Shown: positions 35,534-47,110, counted from the stretch's first letter. The stretch: 64,000 bases of DNA from CAVYVZ01 sp963772065 (GCA_963772065.1 CAVYVZ010000010.1:248001-312000); one strand, 5' to 3'. Made by a program: numbers and translations. The notes: generated by a model not told the origin, from the letters alone.

Positions 35534-35575
35534 GTAATCGCATATCTACATATCTACAATTATCGATGTGATTAC
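35534..35575. promoter_or_regulatory. Candidate operator: dyad with internal direct repeat over the regulator start
   Basis: GTAATCGCAT (35534-35543) and ATGTGATTAC (35566-35575) are inverted copies with one mismatch. Between them CATATCTA is repeated twice in tandem (35541-35548, 35549-35556). The right arm covers the GTG start codon of the ArsR-type gene, so binding would block its expression. The AT-rich sequence stands out in this GC-rich region. Autoregulation is inferred. Confidence 0.5.
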
Positions 35576-36508
35576 TCAGGGCGCCGACCTGTTCCGCCTG
35601 CTCGGCGACAGCACCCGCCTCCGGCTGCTGCGGATTCTCGCCCGCGACCGATTCAACGTGACCGAGCTGACGGGGATTCTCGGTCTCGCGCAGTCCGGTG
35701 TCTCACGCCACCTCGGGCTCCTTCGGGATGCGGGCCTTGTCGTCGAAGAGCGCGAGGCCGGCTACACGTTCTATCGCCTGTCGGATCGGACCAATGGGCA
35801 TGGAACCCTCGATGCGGAGCACGCGGCGCTGTGGCCGCTCCTCGACGCGCAGTTTGCCGCATCGGCCCGCGACCGCGCGGTGCGCGCCGATGAAGCACGG
35901 CTGCAGGAGGTGCTCCGCCTGCGGCACGAGAACTTCGACGCGCATGGCGACGGCCGTCAACTCGTTCCCGGGCGCAGCTGGGCGGCGTGGGCCCGCGCGC
36001 TCGGCCATCTGCTTCCGCCGCTCGACGTCGCCGACCTCGGATGCGGCGAGGGATACCTGACGATTGAAACCGCGCGCTGGGCGAAATCGGTGGTGGCGGT
36101 CGACCGGTCGGATGCCGTGCTCGATCGCGCGCGCGAGCTGGCGCGACGCCGGCGCGTCACGAACATCACGTGGAAGAAGGGCGATCTGATGAAGCTGCCG
36201 CTCGCCGACGGCAGCGTCGACGTGGCCCTGCTCTCGCAGACGCTTCACCACGCCGCCAAGCCGGAGCGTGTCGTCGTCGAGTGCGCGCGCATCCTTCGCC
36301 CCGGCGGGCGCGTGCTCGTGCTCGATCTTCGCGAGCACGAGCAATCGTGGGTGCGCGAGCGCCTCGGCGACGAGCGGCTCGGCTTCCGCGATGCGGACCT
36401 CGAGCATCTCCTTCGCGGTGCCGGGCTCGAGCGCGTGCGCGTGAACGTCGGCGCGCGGAAAACCGGCGACCCCTTTACTGTTCTCATTGCGAGCGGACAG
36501 AAACCGTC

Positions 36509-36512
<4 letters not shown>
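35568..36512 (+). CDS. ArsR-family regulator fused to SAM-dependent methyltransferase domain (SahR-like)
   Basis: 314 residues. The N-terminal winged helix of ArsR type runs LFRLLGDSTRLRLLRILARD, VTELTGILGLAQSGVSRHL, LVVEEREAGYTFYRL and lacks metal-binding Cys. It is joined to a class I methyltransferase domain with motif I VADLGCGEGYLTIETA, acidic loop VAVDRSD, and LLSQTLHHAAKPERVV. The stop overlaps the metH start (ATGA, 36509-36512). Regulators with this architecture beside methionine-cycle genes are known as SahR and respond to S-adenosylhomocysteine. Here the methyltransferase fold is probably a sensor rather than an enzyme, which is inference from context. Confidence 0.75.
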
Positions 36513-40210
<3,698 letters not shown>

Positions 40211-41375
40211 CGGTGTAGATGCGCGTGCGACCGCCCGGATGGTCGTACAGGATTCGCTCTTCCCACGGCGACGGATCGAGCTTCCGGTATTCGGCGAGCG
40301 TGAGGGCGGCCTCGGCGAAGCCGTCTGGCTGGCGTGCGGCGTTCAAGCCGAACACGTCGGCTTCCTGCTCGTTCGTGCGGATGATGGTGTTGGCGATTGG
40401 AAGCGTCACGAATCCGTATACGGTGAGGATGAGGACCAGCAGCGGCAGGCCCGCGGGATCGGCAATCCCCTCCACGCCCCACGTGGCCTGATGCTGTCGC
40501 CGCAGGCGCTCGAATGCCCACTGCGCGACCGCGAAGCTCACCAGGGTCACGATTCCGAAGGCCAGCAGCATCTCGTATGCGTGATTGAGGACGTAGTGCC
40601 CGATCTCGTGTCCCATGACGGCTTCGACGCATGCGGGCGAGCAGCGCTTCAGCAGGTTGTCGTTCAGGGTGATCCGCTCGGTGCCCAGCATCCCGCTCAC
40701 ATTCGCGCTGATGCGGGTCGTCTGGCGCGAGGCGTCGGACTGCCACACCTCGTTCGCCTCGACGCCGTTCGCGCGGGCGATGCTCAGGATCCGATCGCGC
40801 AGCGCCGGATCCTCGAGCCGCGTATACGTGTTGAAGACGGGCGCGATGAACACCGGATAGATGGTCGCGCCGACGACCTGGAGACCCATCACGAACACCG
40901 CGCCCCAGACCCACCACGTCCGCGGGAAGGCGCGGAGGACGGCGTACAGGCCCATCAGCGCCAGCGCGCCGATCGCGAGGCCGAGGCCGAACGCCTTGCC
41001 CTGATCGCCGAGCCACGCGGGGAAGGTCTGCGTCGCGAGCCCGTACCTGGTGCTCGCGAAAGAAGTCGGTGTACACGCTCCACGGGAAGGTGGCGAGCGT
41101 CGTGAGGGTGAAGAACATCAACCAGTAGAGAGCCACCTGCAGGACGCGGTAGCGCGCGATGCGTCCGGCTGCGTCGCGCAGGCGACGTGACCAACCGGTC
41201 CGGAGGAGGAGCCACATCACGGCGATCGTGAGCAGAGTGCCCCACAGGCGAATCCAGTAGCCGCCCTCGAAGTAGGCGTCGGATCGCGCGCGGACGTCGG
41301 CGGGCACGCTGGCGAGGTACTGGTCGGTGGCCGCCCTCGCGTCGATCGCGAGGGCGACCAGCAGCGTCGAAGCGC

Positions 41376-41471
41376 TCAGCACCCGCAGATGATGCCGCAG
41401 CCGCACCCGCCGCCGCAATCGCATTCACCGCCGCAGCAGCCGCCGCCGTCCACGTTCGTCGTCTCGGTCAT
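41376..41471 (-). CDS. 31-residue Cys/Gly-rich peptide (metallothionein-like or RiPP-like)
   Basis: ATG 41471-41469 is preceded by AAGGAG seven bases upstream, a strong Shine-Dalgarno. The peptide begins MTETTNVDGGGCCGGECDC and continues with GGGCGCGIICGC before TGA 41378-41376. It has 8 Cys and 12 Gly among 31 residues, with CC, CxC and CxxxC spacing. That composition fits a metal-thiolate cluster peptide; a modified peptide (RiPP precursor) is an alternative. It lies between the Cys-rich sigma factor and the M48 protease, and its stop overlaps the protease GTG (GTGCTGA). A promoter with 13-bp repeats precedes it. It matches no family I can name. Confidence 0.65.
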   Translation of the reverse strand: MTETTNVDGGGCCGGECDCGGGCGCGIICGC

Positions 41472-41515
41472 GGAATCTCCTTCCTCACCCTGGAGAACGG
41501 ACGACGGCGCAAAGC

Positions 41516-41556
41516 ATTACAGCTGTTTTTCTGTTCAGAGTCGCTGTTCAGAGTAC
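41516..41556 (-). promoter_or_regulatory. Array a: two 13-bp repeats plus TGTAAT, promoter of the Cys-peptide gene
   Basis: Read on the minus strand: GTACTCTGAACAG (41556-41544), CGACTCTGAACAG (41543-41531), nine bases, then TGTAAT (41521-41516). The arrangement is like those before the sigma factor and the GNAT gene. The repeats also encode the last residues and stop codon of the sigma factor. Confidence 0.55.
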
Positions 41557-42128
41557 TGCTGGACGTGACGCCTCTTGCACTCGCACCGGTAGCACCCATG
41601 TTCCGCGCAGGTGCCGCAGGTTTCGATCACCTGTTTCTTGAGTGCCTGGTGCGCCCGGTGCAGCCGCACGGCGGCGTTATTGGGACTGATTCCCTGCTCG
41701 GCGGCAAAGGTCTTGACCGGGACGCCCTCGAGGTCGACGCGCTGAATTGACGCCGCGTATTCAGGCTTCAACGTGCCGACCAGATCACGGACGCAGGCGC
41801 ACACGGTCTCGAAGAGCTCCGAGTCGGATGGCGTGACACTGTCTTCCGCGTCCGCCAGCACTTGGGCATACGCGCGCCGCTCGGCGCCGGCACGGCGGTA
41901 GTGGTCGATGATCGCGTTGCGGAGGACGCGATAGAACCAGGCCGTGATCGACTCGCTGTCCTGCATCGGTGGCGCCTTGGTGATGCCGCGGACGAAGGCG
42001 TCCTGCAGGATATCCTCCGCAATCTGGCGCGACGGGACGCGGCGCTCGAGAAAAGCGAGGAATCGCCGGTGGTTGTCGACGAGGACCTGGGCGATTTCAG
42101 CCGTGACGGCCTGGGTGTCCATATCCAT
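41535..42128 (-). CDS. CorE-like ECF sigma factor with CxC linker and Cys-rich C-terminal tail
   Basis: 197 residues from ATG 42128 (GTG 42137 is an alternative). Region 2 is RFLAFLERRVPSRQIAEDIL, FVRGITKAP, ITAWFYRVLRNAIIDHYRR. Region 4 is TFAAEQGISPNNAAVRLHRA. In the linker sits C110-A-C112 (ETVCACVRDL). The tail TCGTCAEHGCYRCECKRR has C171, C174, C179, C182, C184 and H177. A CxC linker plus Cys-rich tail is the design of metal-sensing ECF factors of the CorE group (copper in Myxococcus), which need no anti-sigma factor. The metal and its redox state are not readable here. It heads an operon with a Cys-rich peptide and an M48 protease. The final YSEQRL is encoded by array a. Confidence 0.8.
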   Translation of the reverse strand: MDMDTQAVTAEIAQVLVDNHRRFLAFLERRVPSRQIAEDILQDAFVRGITKAPPMQDSESITAWFYRVLRNAIIDHYRRAGAERRAYAQVLADAEDSVTPSDSELFETVCACVRDLVGTLKPEYAASIQRVDLEGVPVKTFAAEQGISPNNAAVRLHRAHQALKKQVIETCGTCAEHGCYRCECKRRHVQQYSEQRL

Positions 42129-42150
42129 TAGACGCACGTCGGCTGCTGCG

Positions 42151-42202
42151 ATTACACACTTTCTGTTCAGATTACCCGTTCAGAGTACCTGTTCAGAGTA
42201 AC
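42151..42202 (-). promoter_or_regulatory. Array b: three 13-bp repeats plus TGTAAT, promoter of the sigma factor gene
   Basis: Read on the minus strand: TTACTCTGAACAG (42201-42189), GTACTCTGAACGG (42188-42176), GTAATCTGAACAG (42175-42163), six bases, then TGTAAT (42156-42151). The sigma gene starts 23 bases further on. Repeat orientation and position relative to the -10 box match arrays a and c. Confidence 0.6.
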
Positions 42203-43082
42203 AGCTGCGCAAGCGCCGTCAGAGCGCCAGTTCAATGTCTGGTCGAGTCCGCTCGTCCGGCGAATCGAGCTCTGACCTGCCGATGGGTGTACCCCGCCTG
42301 GTCGCCCGACGTATTTCGCCCAGCTCGGGCTCGGAAATAGGCTGTCCGCAGATCGAGGCCCATGCTTCGCCCCTGGACGCCGCGTCCGTTCCGAGTCGCT
42401 GAAACAGCGGGTGCGGTGTGAGCAGCGCCTCGGATCGGCCGAGGGCGTGAGCCTGGTAGCTGCTCCAGGGATACGAATCCGGCGACGAGACGATCCGCGC
42501 CGCCACGGGGTTCATTTCGACGTAGCGAAGGCATGCAAGCCAGTAGTGTTCGTCCGCAATGAGGCTGGCCCAATACCGGCCCTCCCATAACGTCCCGGTG
42601 CGGCGGTGACGCTTGTTGAAGTATCGAACGTACTGACGTCCGAGCGACTGCATCATCCGCGGCAGCGAATCGGGTTTGTGCCCCGTGACAACGGCATGAA
42701 CGTGCGTCGTCATGAGCACGTAGCCGTGAACATCCACCTCGCGCTGCTGGGCGCATTGCGTGAGGAGCGCGAGGAACCGGCGACGATCCCGATCGTCCCT
42801 GAAGATGTCACCACGATTGTTGCCGCGGTGTCGGACGTGATGACTGAGGCCGGGAACAAACAGTCGAGGGGCTGCCATGTCCCCAAGAGGACGCAAGAAC
42901 CTTGCTTGCATTCGACTGACGTGAATCCTTAGGCTTTATCGAACGTCGCCCCGTAACGGCAAGAGAAGGTCGCAGGAATTGCGACGCGCCGGTGGTGCGG
43001 ATTGATCAGATTTTCCGGCGCCCCGGCGCGCCAAGTCCCACCAGGACTCTGAACACCTATTCTGAACAGGTACTCTGAACAG
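42163..43082. mobile_element. RAYT transposase flanked by inverted 13-bp repeat arrays (possible element)
   Basis: The single transposase gene is bracketed by array b on the left and array c on the right, which are inverted with respect to each other. For example, GTTCAGAGTACCTGTTCAGA occurs at left and as its complement at right. This could be the boundary of a mobilised unit. Because the arrays also fit promoters of the flanking genes, the element borders are uncertain, and no target-site duplication was recognised. Confidence 0.35.
42219..42878 (-). CDS. REP-associated tyrosine transposase (RAYT, Y1_Tnp domain)
   Basis: 219 residues from ATG 42878 (MAAPRLFVPGLSHHV); a longer ATG at 42911 exists. 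The Y1-transposase HUH motif appears as MTTHVHAVV, with the usual start HHVRHRGNNRGDIF. RRFLALLTQCAQQ, QYVRYFNKRHRRTGTLWEGR, and the helix with the likely catalytic Tyr CLRYVEMNPVAARIV, then SYPWSSYQAH, complete it. RAYTs nick single-stranded DNA and mobilise REP palindromes; they are usually single-copy domesticated genes. It sits between the metal-sigma operon and the GNAT gene. A GGGGTCAGACCCCT palindrome at 57.36 kb could be one of its REP targets. Confidence 0.85.
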   Translation of the reverse strand: MAAPRLFVPGLSHHVRHRGNNRGDIFRDDRDRRRFLALLTQCAQQREVDVHGYVLMTTHVHAVVTGHKPDSLPRMMQSLGRQYVRYFNKRHRRTGTLWEGRYWASLIADEHYWLACLRYVEMNPVAARIVSSPDSYPWSSYQAHALGRSEALLTPHPLFQRLGTDAASRGEAWASICGQPISEPELGEIRRATRRGTPIGRSELDSPDERTRPDIELAL

Positions 43083-43114
43083 CGGTCGTATATAATCGTC
43101 GGTTCAAACCGACG
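43044..43114 (+). promoter_or_regulatory. Array c: three 13-bp repeats, TATAAT and a start-site dyad before the GNAT gene
   Basis: GGACTCTGAACAC (43044-43056), CTATTCTGAACAG (43057-43069) and GTACTCTGAACAG (43070-43082) are followed after eight bases by TATAAT (43091-43096). A dyad CGTCGGTT-CA-AACCGACG (43097-43114) lies over the expected transcription start. The dyad could be an operator or a 5'-end hairpin. Confidence 0.6.
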
Positions 43115-43127
43115 GAAAGGCCCGCAT

Positions 43128-43721
43128 TTGGAGTATCTCATCAAGCAGTACCCGCTCGACACTGGTGCGCTCGAAATTCAGTACATCGAAGAATATTTCT
43201 GGGAATTTCCAAAGAAAAAATCGGCCGGCGAGATCATCCGCCGCCTTCAGGATCGTGAGTTCCTCATACTCATGGCCGAAGCGCCGCTGCCCGACGACCC
43301 GCTCGGCGCGGCCGTGCCCGTCTCCTTCAAGATCGTCCACGAGCTCAAAGCGGATGAGGCCGAACCGAAGCTCGCCGACCTCGTGGCACGCCTCAACGGC
43401 CACCTGGTGTTCGACGATCGCAAGATTCTCTATAACTGGATCGGCGGCACGCGGAACGACTGGCGGGGCCAGGGACATTTTCGCGCGCTCACCGAGGAAT
43501 CCGAGGCGTGGGCCCACGCCTCCGGCTACCACGAAGTCGTCGTCAAGACGAAGAACAAGTTCTACGAGATGCGCGGCACGCTCGATCAGCTCAACTTCGA
43601 CGTGATCAAGTACGAGCCGCACAAGGCGGACAACCGCGAGTCGAAAGTCTATCTGTCGAAGCGCCTGACGTCAGACGTGCTCCGCTCGCATACGAGCAAG
43701 CGCCGCGTGACCTACGTCTGA
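43128..43721 (+). CDS. GNAT-fold acetyltransferase-like protein
   Basis: 197 residues. Start TTG 43128 is supported by GGAAAGG at 43114-43120. The acetyl-CoA loop of GNAT enzymes is visible in NWIGGTRNDWRGQGHFRAL (R-G-x-G-x pattern), followed by a helix (TEESEAWAHASGYHEVVVKT) and a closing strand (NKFYEMRGTLDQLNFDVIKY). It would transfer an acetyl group to an amine; the substrate is unknown. It is transcribed from a promoter carrying array c, in common with the CorE-like sigma factor and the Cys-rich peptide, so it may belong to the same regulon. It converges with the aldo/keto reductase gene, one base apart. Confidence 0.65.
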   Translation: MEYLIKQYPLDTGALEIQYIEEYFWEFPKKKSAGEIIRRLQDREFLILMAEAPLPDDPLGAAVPVSFKIVHELKADEAEPKLADLVARLNGHLVFDDRKILYNWIGGTRNDWRGQGHFRALTEESEAWAHASGYHEVVVKTKNKFYEMRGTLDQLNFDVIKYEPHKADNRESKVYLSKRLTSDVLRSHTSKRRVTYV

Positions 43722-43722
43722 G

Positions 43723-44715
43723 CTATTCGTGCCCCAGGACGGGATGCGGCTGGTATCGCTCTTCCAGGAACTGGACCTCCTCCGGCTGTAGCGCCAGCTT
43801 CAACGCGCCGACGGCTTGATCGAGCTGTTCCAGCTTCGTCGCCCCGACAATCGGCGCCGTGACACCAGGCTTCTGGAGCAGCCACGCGAGCGCCACCTGA
43901 GACGAGGGGACGCCGCGCTTCGCCGCCACCTGCGCACATCGATCCGCGATCTCGAAGTCGCCGTCATGTGTGTAGAGCTCGTGCGCGAACGTATCGGTCT
44001 TGGCTCGCGCCGTGTCCCCCGCCGGCACGTGCGTGGAATCCTTCCGCCGATTTCCCGCCAGCAGACCGCGCGCCAGCGGGCTCCACGGAATGATGCCGAT
44101 GCCCTCCTCGAGACAGAGCGGGATCATCTCGCGCTCTTCCTCCCGGTACACGAGGTTGTAATGGTTCTGCATCGAGACGAAGCGGCTCCACCCGCGCCGG
44201 TCGGCAAGCGCCAGCGCTTTCGCAAACTGGTACGCGAACATGCTCGACGCGCCGATATAGCGCGCTTTGCCGGCGCGGACGATGTCCTCGAGCGTCTGGA
44301 GCGTTTCCTCGAGCGGCGTCGAATAGTCCCAGCGGTGGATCTGATACAGGTCGACGTAATCCGTTCCGAGACGACGGAGCGAGCCGTCAATGGCATCGAG
44401 CAGGTGCTTGCGCGAGAGCCCGCGATCGTTCGGACCGTCGCCCATCGGCCAGAAGACCTTCGTCGCGATCACGGTCTGGTCGCGCCGGGTGAGTGCCTTG
44501 ATGGCGCGGCCGGTCACCTCCTCGCTCACACCGAGCGAATACATGTCGGCAGTATCGAAGAAGGTGATGCCGTGCTCCACCGCGCGTTGGAAGAAAGGCC
44601 GGCTCGCCTGCTCGTCGAGCACCCACGGACGCCACGTCGGCGTGCCATAACTCATGCACCCGAGGCACAGACGCGAAACCTTCAGGCCGGTCTTTCCGAG
44701 ATTGATGTGCTCCAT
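43723..44715 (-). CDS. Aldo/keto reductase
   Basis: 330 residues from ATG 44715 (MEHINLGKTGLKVSRLCLGCMSYG). A cytosolic NADPH-dependent TIM-barrel reductase. The catalytic tetrad is visible as Asp/Tyr in FFDTADMYSLG, Lys in VIATKVFWP and His in VDLYQIHRWD. QNHYNLVYREEEREMIPLC and WSPLARGLLAGN are typical of the AKR12/YajO-like branch that acts on sugar-type or general carbonyl compounds. The cofactor-binding C-terminus reads PIVGATKLEQLDQAVGAL. The start lies inside the end of the upstream MFS gene (34-bp overlap), so the two are probably co-translated. Confidence 0.9.
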   Translation of the reverse strand: MEHINLGKTGLKVSRLCLGCMSYGTPTWRPWVLDEQASRPFFQRAVEHGITFFDTADMYSLGVSEEVTGRAIKALTRRDQTVIATKVFWPMGDGPNDRGLSRKHLLDAIDGSLRRLGTDYVDLYQIHRWDYSTPLEETLQTLEDIVRAGKARYIGASSMFAYQFAKALALADRRGWSRFVSMQNHYNLVYREEEREMIPLCLEEGIGIIPWSPLARGLLAGNRRKDSTHVPAGDTARAKTDTFAHELYTHDGDFEIADRCAQVAAKRGVPSSQVALAWLLQKPGVTAPIVGATKLEQLDQAVGALKLALQPEEVQFLEERYQPHPVLGHE

Positions 44716-45857
44716 ACCATCCGTCGACGGGCGAAGAGGAAATACGGGATCGAGAATGCCGCCAGGCACGCCGCCGCCCCGTAGGCCGCCCGGAAGCCGA
44801 ACCGGTGAATGAGCCAGCCCATGACGATCGAACCCGTGCCGATCCCGATGTCGAACGCCGCGAGCATACCGCCGAACGCGGCCCCGCGACGCCGCGTGTC
44901 CACACGCTGAAGCACGTAGGCCGCGTACAGCGGATACGCAGACCCGAAGCCGACGCCGAACACGATCGCCGATGCAACCATCCACCAGCGAGCGCCGCTC
45001 GTCGCCAGCAGGGCGTACCCGATCACGATCAGCGCCAGACACGGAACGAACACGCGCGTGTGCCCCAATCGGTCCCCGAGCGGTCCCGAAATCGGACGCG
45101 TGCACATCGTCGTCACGGCAAACACGGTGAAGTAAAGACCGGGCGTCACGTGATTGGCCGTCGCATAGAGCGCGACGAAGCTCGTCACGCCGCCATAGCC
45201 GAACGAGTAGAGAAACAGGCTGATCGAGAGAACCGCGACGCGCCACTCGAACACATGCGCGCCGAAGAGAGGGCCGTCGTCCGGCTCATTGTGATGGCTC
45301 TCACGCATCAGCCAGGCGATGATGGCCATGGCCACGTTGAGCGCCGCGGCGCTGAGGCACACCACCTCCCAACCGAATTTGAAGAACAGCAGTCCTATTG
45401 ACGGGGCAACCGAGATGGCCAGCAGCGTCGAGAAGCCGTAGTACCCGATGCCTTCGGCGCGGCGATGGGTCGGGATGAGGTCGACGAGATATGCGCTCGA
45501 GGCCGTCAGCAGGCCTGACCAGAAGATGCCGTGGACGACGACCAGGCTCAGCATCAGCGGGATGCTTGAGATGAACGCGTAGGCGGTGGAGAATCCGGCG
45601 ATGGCGACGCTGCAGACGAGCAGCATCCGCCGCTTGCCATAACGGTCGGCCATGGCGCCGGTGAACGGCGCGCTGAAGGCCGACGCGTACGTGAGGAAGC
45701 CGAGAAACAGACCAGCCACGAGCTCGGTGCCGCCAAGTGAAATGATTCTGAATGGCGCCGTCGGGAGCAGCTGGAACGCCGAGAGAAACACGGTGAAGGT
45801 AAACCCGCACATGAGAAAGAAGCGCGGGGTGAACAGACGATCGCCGGCCGATGGCAT
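44682..45857 (-). CDS. Major facilitator superfamily transporter
   Basis: 391 residues from ATG 45857 (MPSAGDRLFTPRFFLMCGF) with twelve predicted membrane segments. The MFS signature loop between helices 2 and 3 is GAMADRYGKRRMLL, and its second-half copy is GPLGDRLGHTRVF. The text resembles the YfcJ/sugar-efflux or arabinose-efflux-like branch. Export of a small molecule is the usual role, and the substrate is unknown. It overlaps the aldo/keto reductase gene downstream and diverges from the PQQ-propeller gene with 22 bp between starts. Confidence 0.85.
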   Translation of the reverse strand: MPSAGDRLFTPRFFLMCGFTFTVFLSAFQLLPTAPFRIISLGGTELVAGLFLGFLTYASAFSAPFTGAMADRYGKRRMLLVCSVAIAGFSTAYAFISSIPLMLSLVVVHGIFWSGLLTASSAYLVDLIPTHRRAEGIGYYGFSTLLAISVAPSIGLLFFKFGWEVVCLSAAALNVAMAIIAWLMRESHHNEPDDGPLFGAHVFEWRVAVLSISLFLYSFGYGGVTSFVALYATANHVTPGLYFTVFAVTTMCTRPISGPLGDRLGHTRVFVPCLALIVIGYALLATSGARWWMVASAIVFGVGFGSAYPLYAAYVLQRVDTRRRGAAFGGMLAAFDIGIGTGSIVMGWLIHRFGFRAAYGAAACLAAFSIPYFLFARRRMVWSTSISERPA

Positions 45858-45879
45858 GGAAAAACCGAGTATATCCGCG

Positions 45880-47106
45880 ATGCGCACACGCATTCTCCGT
45901 CTGACATTCCTGGCAGCCGCGCTGGTGACGCTGAGCGCGGCGGACGCCACGCTCCAAACGACGGGCTGGACCCAGTGGCGCGGACCGAATCGCGACGGCC
46001 GCTCGGCGGAAACGGGGCTCCTGAAGGCATGGCCCGCGCAGGGACCGCCTCTCGCGTGGCGCACGACGGGCGCAGGCATCGGCTACTCCTCCTTTGCCGC
46101 GTCGGGCGGCCGCCTCTACACACTGGGCGGACGGAATCAGCGCGAGCACGTCATCGCGTTCGACGCGAACACGGGTCAGCGGGTATGGGAGACGCCGATC
46201 GGCGCGCTCTTCAGCAACGACCGCGGCGACGGCCCGCGCAGCACGCCGACGATTGACGGCGACCGTCTCTTCGCGCTCGGCGGCAGCGGTGACCTCGTGT
46301 GCCTCGACATCCAGACCGGCAAGCCGGTCTGGACAAAGAACCTGATGCGCGACTTCCGGGGCTCGAACATCTACTGGGGCCTCAGCGAGTCGCCGCTCGT
46401 CGTAAATGACCGGGTGCTGGTTCAGGCCGGAGGTCGAAACGCCGGGATCGTTGCCCTCAACAAGACGAACGGCACGGCGCTCTGGAGCCAGCACAGCGAC
46501 GAGCCCGGGTATTCGTCGGCGGTGCTCGCGCAGGTGGGCACCACGCAGCAGGCCATCTTCTTCACGGCGTATCGCGCGCTCGGCGTGAGCGTGAGGGACG
46601 GCCGCGAGCTCTGGTCGTACGATCGCGTCTCGAACCGTACGGCCAATATTGCGACGCCCGTGGTCGCGGGCAATCGTGTGTTCCTCTCGTCCGACTACGG
46701 CACCGGGGCGGCGCTGCTCGAACTGTCGCCATCGGGCGCGCGCGAGATCTACTTCACGCCCGAGATGCGGAACCACCACAGCACGTCGGTGCTGGTCGGG
46801 GATCACCTCTACGGGTTCTCGGGATCGATCCTGACGGCCATGAGGCTGGCCGATGGCGCGGTCGCCTGGCGGGATCGCAGCGTCGGCAAAGGCTCGCTCA
46901 TCTACGCCGACGAGCGTCTGTATCTCTATAGCGAAAACGGCGTGGTCGGCCTCGCGGAACCCGCACCCGCGGGGTACCGCGAGCATGGGCGCTTTCGTGT
47001 TCAGTCCGGCTCGCTGCCGACGTGGAGCCATCCGATCATCAGCAACGGAAGGCTGATTATTCGGGACCAGGACACGGTCTATTCGTACGACATCCGGTCT
47101 CGATGA
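45880..47106 (+). CDS. Exported PQQ-like beta-propeller protein (BamB-like repeats)
   Basis: 408 residues with signal peptide MRTRILRLTFLAAALVTLSAADA. WTQWRGPNRDGRSAETGLLK is the standard opening of this planctomycete/acidobacterial family. Repeated blades follow with the PQQ-type pattern AFDANTGQRVWETPIG, CLDIQTGKPVWTKNL, ALNKTNGTALWSQHS. No catalytic residues of a true PQQ dehydrogenase are apparent, so it is probably a periplasmic scaffold or sensor. ATG 45880 is chosen because it begins the signal peptide. It converges with the quinone oxidoreductase gene (4-bp gap). Confidence 0.8.
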   Translation: MRTRILRLTFLAAALVTLSAADATLQTTGWTQWRGPNRDGRSAETGLLKAWPAQGPPLAWRTTGAGIGYSSFAASGGRLYTLGGRNQREHVIAFDANTGQRVWETPIGALFSNDRGDGPRSTPTIDGDRLFALGGSGDLVCLDIQTGKPVWTKNLMRDFRGSNIYWGLSESPLVVNDRVLVQAGGRNAGIVALNKTNGTALWSQHSDEPGYSSAVLAQVGTTQQAIFFTAYRALGVSVRDGRELWSYDRVSNRTANIATPVVAGNRVFLSSDYGTGAALLELSPSGAREIYFTPEMRNHHSTSVLVGDHLYGFSGSILTAMRLADGAVAWRDRSVGKGSLIYADERLYLYSENGVVGLAEPAPAGYREHGRFRVQSGSLPTWSHPIISNGRLIIRDQDTVYSYDIRSR

Positions 47107-47110
47107 TGGC

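Noticed and set aside
36170..36508. Upstream extension of metH
   Set aside because: The extension is an out-of-frame reading of the regulator gene and is low-complexity Arg/Ala. ATG 36509 matches the MetH N-terminus and the ATGA junction.
41383..41424. Longer start for the M48 protease at 41424
   Set aside because: It would add an Arg/His-rich stretch encoded by the Cys-peptide gene. GTG 41382 gives a normal hydrophobic leader and a tight overlap.
42163..42202. CRISPR-like array
   Set aside because: The 13-bp units are directly adjacent without unique spacers, there are no more than three per site, and no cas genes are present.
42929..43162. 77-codon frame on the minus strand upstream of the transposase
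   Set aside because: It runs through array c and the GNAT promoter, has no Shine-Dalgarno and no protein-like composition.
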